Shown one piece after another: positions 62,122-64,000 of a DNA stretch of 64,000 nt. The position numbers and the translations under genes were made by a program. Position 1 is the first letter of the stretch. Every line of letters begins with the position of its first letter. The notes under the pieces are model-generated. The model saw only the letters and a program-made list of their open reading frames with translations. It ran no database searches and was not told the origin of the DNA. Source of the stretch: Streptomyces sp. NRRL S-1022 (GTDB lineage Bacteria > Actinomycetota > Actinomycetes > Streptomycetales > Streptomycetaceae); NCBI RefSeq assembly GCF_000720135.1, contig NZ_JOIU01000019.1, positions 186,001 through 250,000 on the forward strand, in the 5' to 3' direction.

Positions 62122-63206
62122 CCGATCGTGTGCATCCAGCCGTGCTCGTCCGCGGTCCTGCCCCGCTGGAGGTCGAGCAGGGCCTCGCGCAGCCGCAGGG
62201 TGACCTCGCCCGGCTCCCCGCCGCTCTGCTGCCACTGAGCGCCGGCCCGCTTGATGGTGCCGACCGGGGTGATCACGGCGGCGGTGCCGCACGCGAAGAC
62301 CTCGGTGAGGGTGCCGTTCTCGGAGTCGCGCTGCCACTGGTCCACCGAGACGCGCGCCTCCTCGGACTCGTACCCGAGGTCACGGGCCACGGCCAGCAGG
62401 GAGTCGCGGGTGACGCCCTCCAGGATGGAGCCGGTCAGGGTGGGCGTGACGATCTTGTTGCCGTACACGAAGTACAGGTTCATCCCGCCCAGCTCCTCGA
62501 CCCACTTGTGCTCGACCGCGTCGAGGTAGCAGACCTGGTCGCAGCCCTTGGCGGCGGCCTCCGCCTGGGCGAGCAGGGACGCGGCGTAGTTGCCGCCGGT
62601 CTTGGCGTCGCCCATGCCGCCGGGGACGGCACGGACACGGTCCTCGGAGACCCAGATGGACACCGGCTTGACCCCGCCCGGGAAGTACGCGCCGGCCGGG
62701 GAGGCGATGACGATGAACAGGTACTCGTTGGCCGGCTTCACGCCCAGCCCGACCTCGGTGGCGATCATGAACGGGCGCAGGTACAGCGACTCCTCGCCGC
62801 CGTGCGCGGGCACCCAGTCGACGTCCTGCCGGACCAGGGCGTCACAGGCCTCGATGAACGTCTCGACCGGCAGCTCGGGCATGGCGAGGCGGCGGGCGGA
62901 ACGCTGGAAGCGCTTGGCGTTCTGGTCCGGCCGGAAGAGGGCGACGGAGCCGTCGGGCTGCCGGTACGCCTTCAGGCCCTCGAAGATCTCCTGCGCGTAG
63001 TGCAGGACGTGGGTGGCCGGATCCAGCGGGATCGGCGCGTACGGAACGAGCTGGCCGTCGTGCCAGCCGCGGCCCTCGGTCCACTTGATCGTCACCATGT
63101 GGTCGGTGAAGTGGCGGCCGAAGCCCGGGTGGGCCAGGATCGCCTCGCGCTCTGCGGCGGCGAGCGGGCTGGCGGAGGGCTTGAGCTCGATCGTGGGCGT
63201 CGTCAT
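62118..63206 (-). CDS. ilvE: branched-chain-amino-acid aminotransferase
   Basis: 362 residues of class IV PLP aminotransferase. Lys202 in [14 protein letters not shown] carries [32 protein letters not shown] and [15 protein letters not shown] are further BCAT motifs. It makes Val, Leu and Ile by the final transamination. It follows leuB on the same strand after a terminator. Confidence 0.97.
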   Translation of the reverse strand: MTTPTIELKPSASPLAAAEREAILAHPGFGRHFTDHMVTIKWTEGRGWHDGQLVPYAPIPLDPATHVLHYAQEIFEGLKAYRQPDGSVALFRPDQNAKRFQRSARRLAMPELPVETFIEACDALVRQDVDWVPAHGGEESLYLRPFMIATEVGLGVKPANEYLFIVIASPAGAYFPGGVKPVSIWVSEDRVRAVPGGMGDAKTGGNYAASLLAQAEAAAKGCDQVCYLDAVEHKWVEELGGMNLYFVYGNKIVTPTLTGSILEGVTRDSLLAVARDLGYESEEARVSVDQWQRDSENGTLTEVFACGTAAVITPVGTIKRAGAQWQQSGGEPGEVTLRLREALLDLQRGRTADEHGWMHTIG

Positions 63207-63392
63207 GTGGTGTCCTTCACCGGTTGTAGTGACGGGCCGCGCTCACCCCCGCACTGCCCGTCGCCAGTGCTAGGACGTCCGAGCATTCCCTCATATCGCG
63301 GCTCCGCGTTCGATTATCGCGCGGAGGCGGCGGTGGACGGAATCGGGGTGAAGTGGCCCAGGGTTGATGGTGGCACCCGGCGAGGCACAGGA

Positions 63393-63426
63393 AAAGCCGC
63401 CGGGTGCGGTTGCGACCCGGCGGCTC
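63393..63426 (-). terminator. terminator after leuB
   Basis: Perfect 11-bp arms AGCCGCCGGGT (63396-63406) and ACCCGGCGGCT (63416-63426) with AAAA on the plus strand, which becomes UUUU after the hairpin in the leuB transcript. The stop of leuB is 17 bp upstream. Confidence 0.88.
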
Positions 63427-63442
63427 GGTGTAGCGCGGCGGG

Positions 63443-64000
63443 TCAGCCGGCTACGCGTACGGCGAGCGCGTCGCCGATCTCGGAGGTGCTCCGGGCGGGC
63501 TGCCCGGCGCGCTCGGTGAGGTCGGCGGCGACCGCCGCGTCGATGCGGTCGGCCTCCGTGTCGTAACCGAGGTGGCGCAGCAGCAGGGCGACGGACAGGA
63601 CGGTGGCGGTGGGGTCGGCCTTGCCCTGGCCGGCGATGTCCGGGGCCGAGCCGTGCACCGGCTCGAACATGGACGGGAACTCGCGGCTGGGGTTGATGTT
63701 CCCGGAGGCGGCCACGCCGATGCCGCCGGAGACGGCCGCGGCGAGGTCGGTGATGATGTCGCCGAAGAGGTTGTCGGTGACGATGACGTCGAAGCGGGCG
63801 GGGTCGGTGACGAGGTAGATCGTCGCCGCGTCGACGTGGATGTAGTCGGTGGTGACCTCGGGGTACTCCCGGGCCACCTTGTGGAAGGTGTTCGTCCACA
63901 GGTGCCCGGCGAAGGTCAGCACGTTGTTCTTGTGGACCAGCGTGAGCTTCTTGCGCGGGCGGGCCTGGGCACGCGCGAAGGCGTCGCGGACCACGCGCTC
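63443..64000 (-). CDS. leuB: 3-isopropylmalate dehydrogenase, C-terminal part
   Basis: The C-terminal 185 residues of LeuB; the 5' end lies beyond the right edge. Motifs: [19 protein letters not shown] (catalytic Lys), [33 protein letters not shown] (metal Asp, in parts), and [18 protein letters not shown] (NAD binding). It oxidatively decarboxylates 3-isopropylmalate in leucine synthesis. An apparent Met at 63994 is internal. Confidence 0.96.
   Translation of the reverse strand, partial: ERVVRDAFARAQARPRKKLTLVHKNNVLTFAGHLWTNTFHKVAREYPEVTTDYIHVDAATIYLVTDPARFDVIVTDNLFGDIITDLAAAVSGGIGVAASGNINPSREFPSMFEPVHGSAPDIAGQGKADPTATVLSVALLLRHLGYDTEADRIDAAVAADLTERAGQPARSTSEIGDALAVRVAG

Overview
The window is a high-GC actinobacterial chromosome segment, almost certainly Streptomyces. 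Supporting signs are the codon bias, GTG/TTG starts, the HupS nucleoid protein with a Lys/Ala tail, two conservons (cvnABCD), DUF397/WhiJ-type regulators and a TTA codon in a regulator. From memory, the order leuB-ilvE-ure-cimA-accBE-cvn-gltX-tRNA-ndgR-leuCD-hupS-gpsA-ddlA-thiL-rpmB matches the core of the S. coelicolor chromosome; no search was run. There is no phage, insertion sequence, rRNA or CRISPR array.

Layout. 1-13 kb: a DAK-domain gene (cut by the left edge), rpmB, an AfsR-like regulator with an FAD monooxygenase, thiL-thiD, a one-domain Lrp/AsnC protein, a lipoprotein, the plsC-gpsA-ddlA operon, cofC and hupS. 13-22 kb: leuCD with its divergent regulator ndgR, a MerR/DUF4188 pair with a three-half-site operator, five tRNA genes (3 Glu, 2 Gln), an HAD phosphatase, a fumarylacetoacetate-hydrolase-family gene with gltX, and an unrecognised 64-residue protein with a duplicated motif. 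22.8-32.8 kb: two tandem conservons (sensor-like ATPase, roadblock protein, DUF742 protein, small GTPase). Both GTPase genes lack the same central region. 32.9-41.7 kb: a NACHT ATPase, accB-accE, a PL8 polysaccharide lyase, a small secreted protein and YceI. 41.7-43.1 kb: a gene-free island of direct repeats bracketed by two inverted 123-bp elements. 43.1-52.7 kb: a WhiJ-like trio (ATPase, XRE regulator with a TTA codon, DUF397), a gene with an in-frame stop, a TPM-like membrane protein, secreted GH3 and GH30 glycosidases, a lipoprotein and a GPP34 protein. 52.7-64 kb: a VOC protein and cimA behind a probable attenuator, a TetR-linked operon (urease-like ureAB-ureC, agmatine deiminase, tetR, MFS) with a divergent cytosine/purine-type permease, then ilvE and leuB (cut by the right edge).

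How the genes work together. Branched-chain amino acid metabolism recurs: leuC, leuD and leuB (leucine), cimA (citramalate route to isoleucine), ilvE (final transamination) and ndgR (regulator). accB-accE supply carboxylated acyl-CoA. plsC and gpsA serve phospholipid synthesis. The operon around 55-62 kb appears to handle nitrogen from agmatine or urea-like compounds under its own TetR protein, with matching operators at both divergent promoters. The most unusual observations are the twin internal deletions in the conservon GTPases, the repeat island, the cimA attenuator, the altered urease flap and the small duplicated-motif protein.
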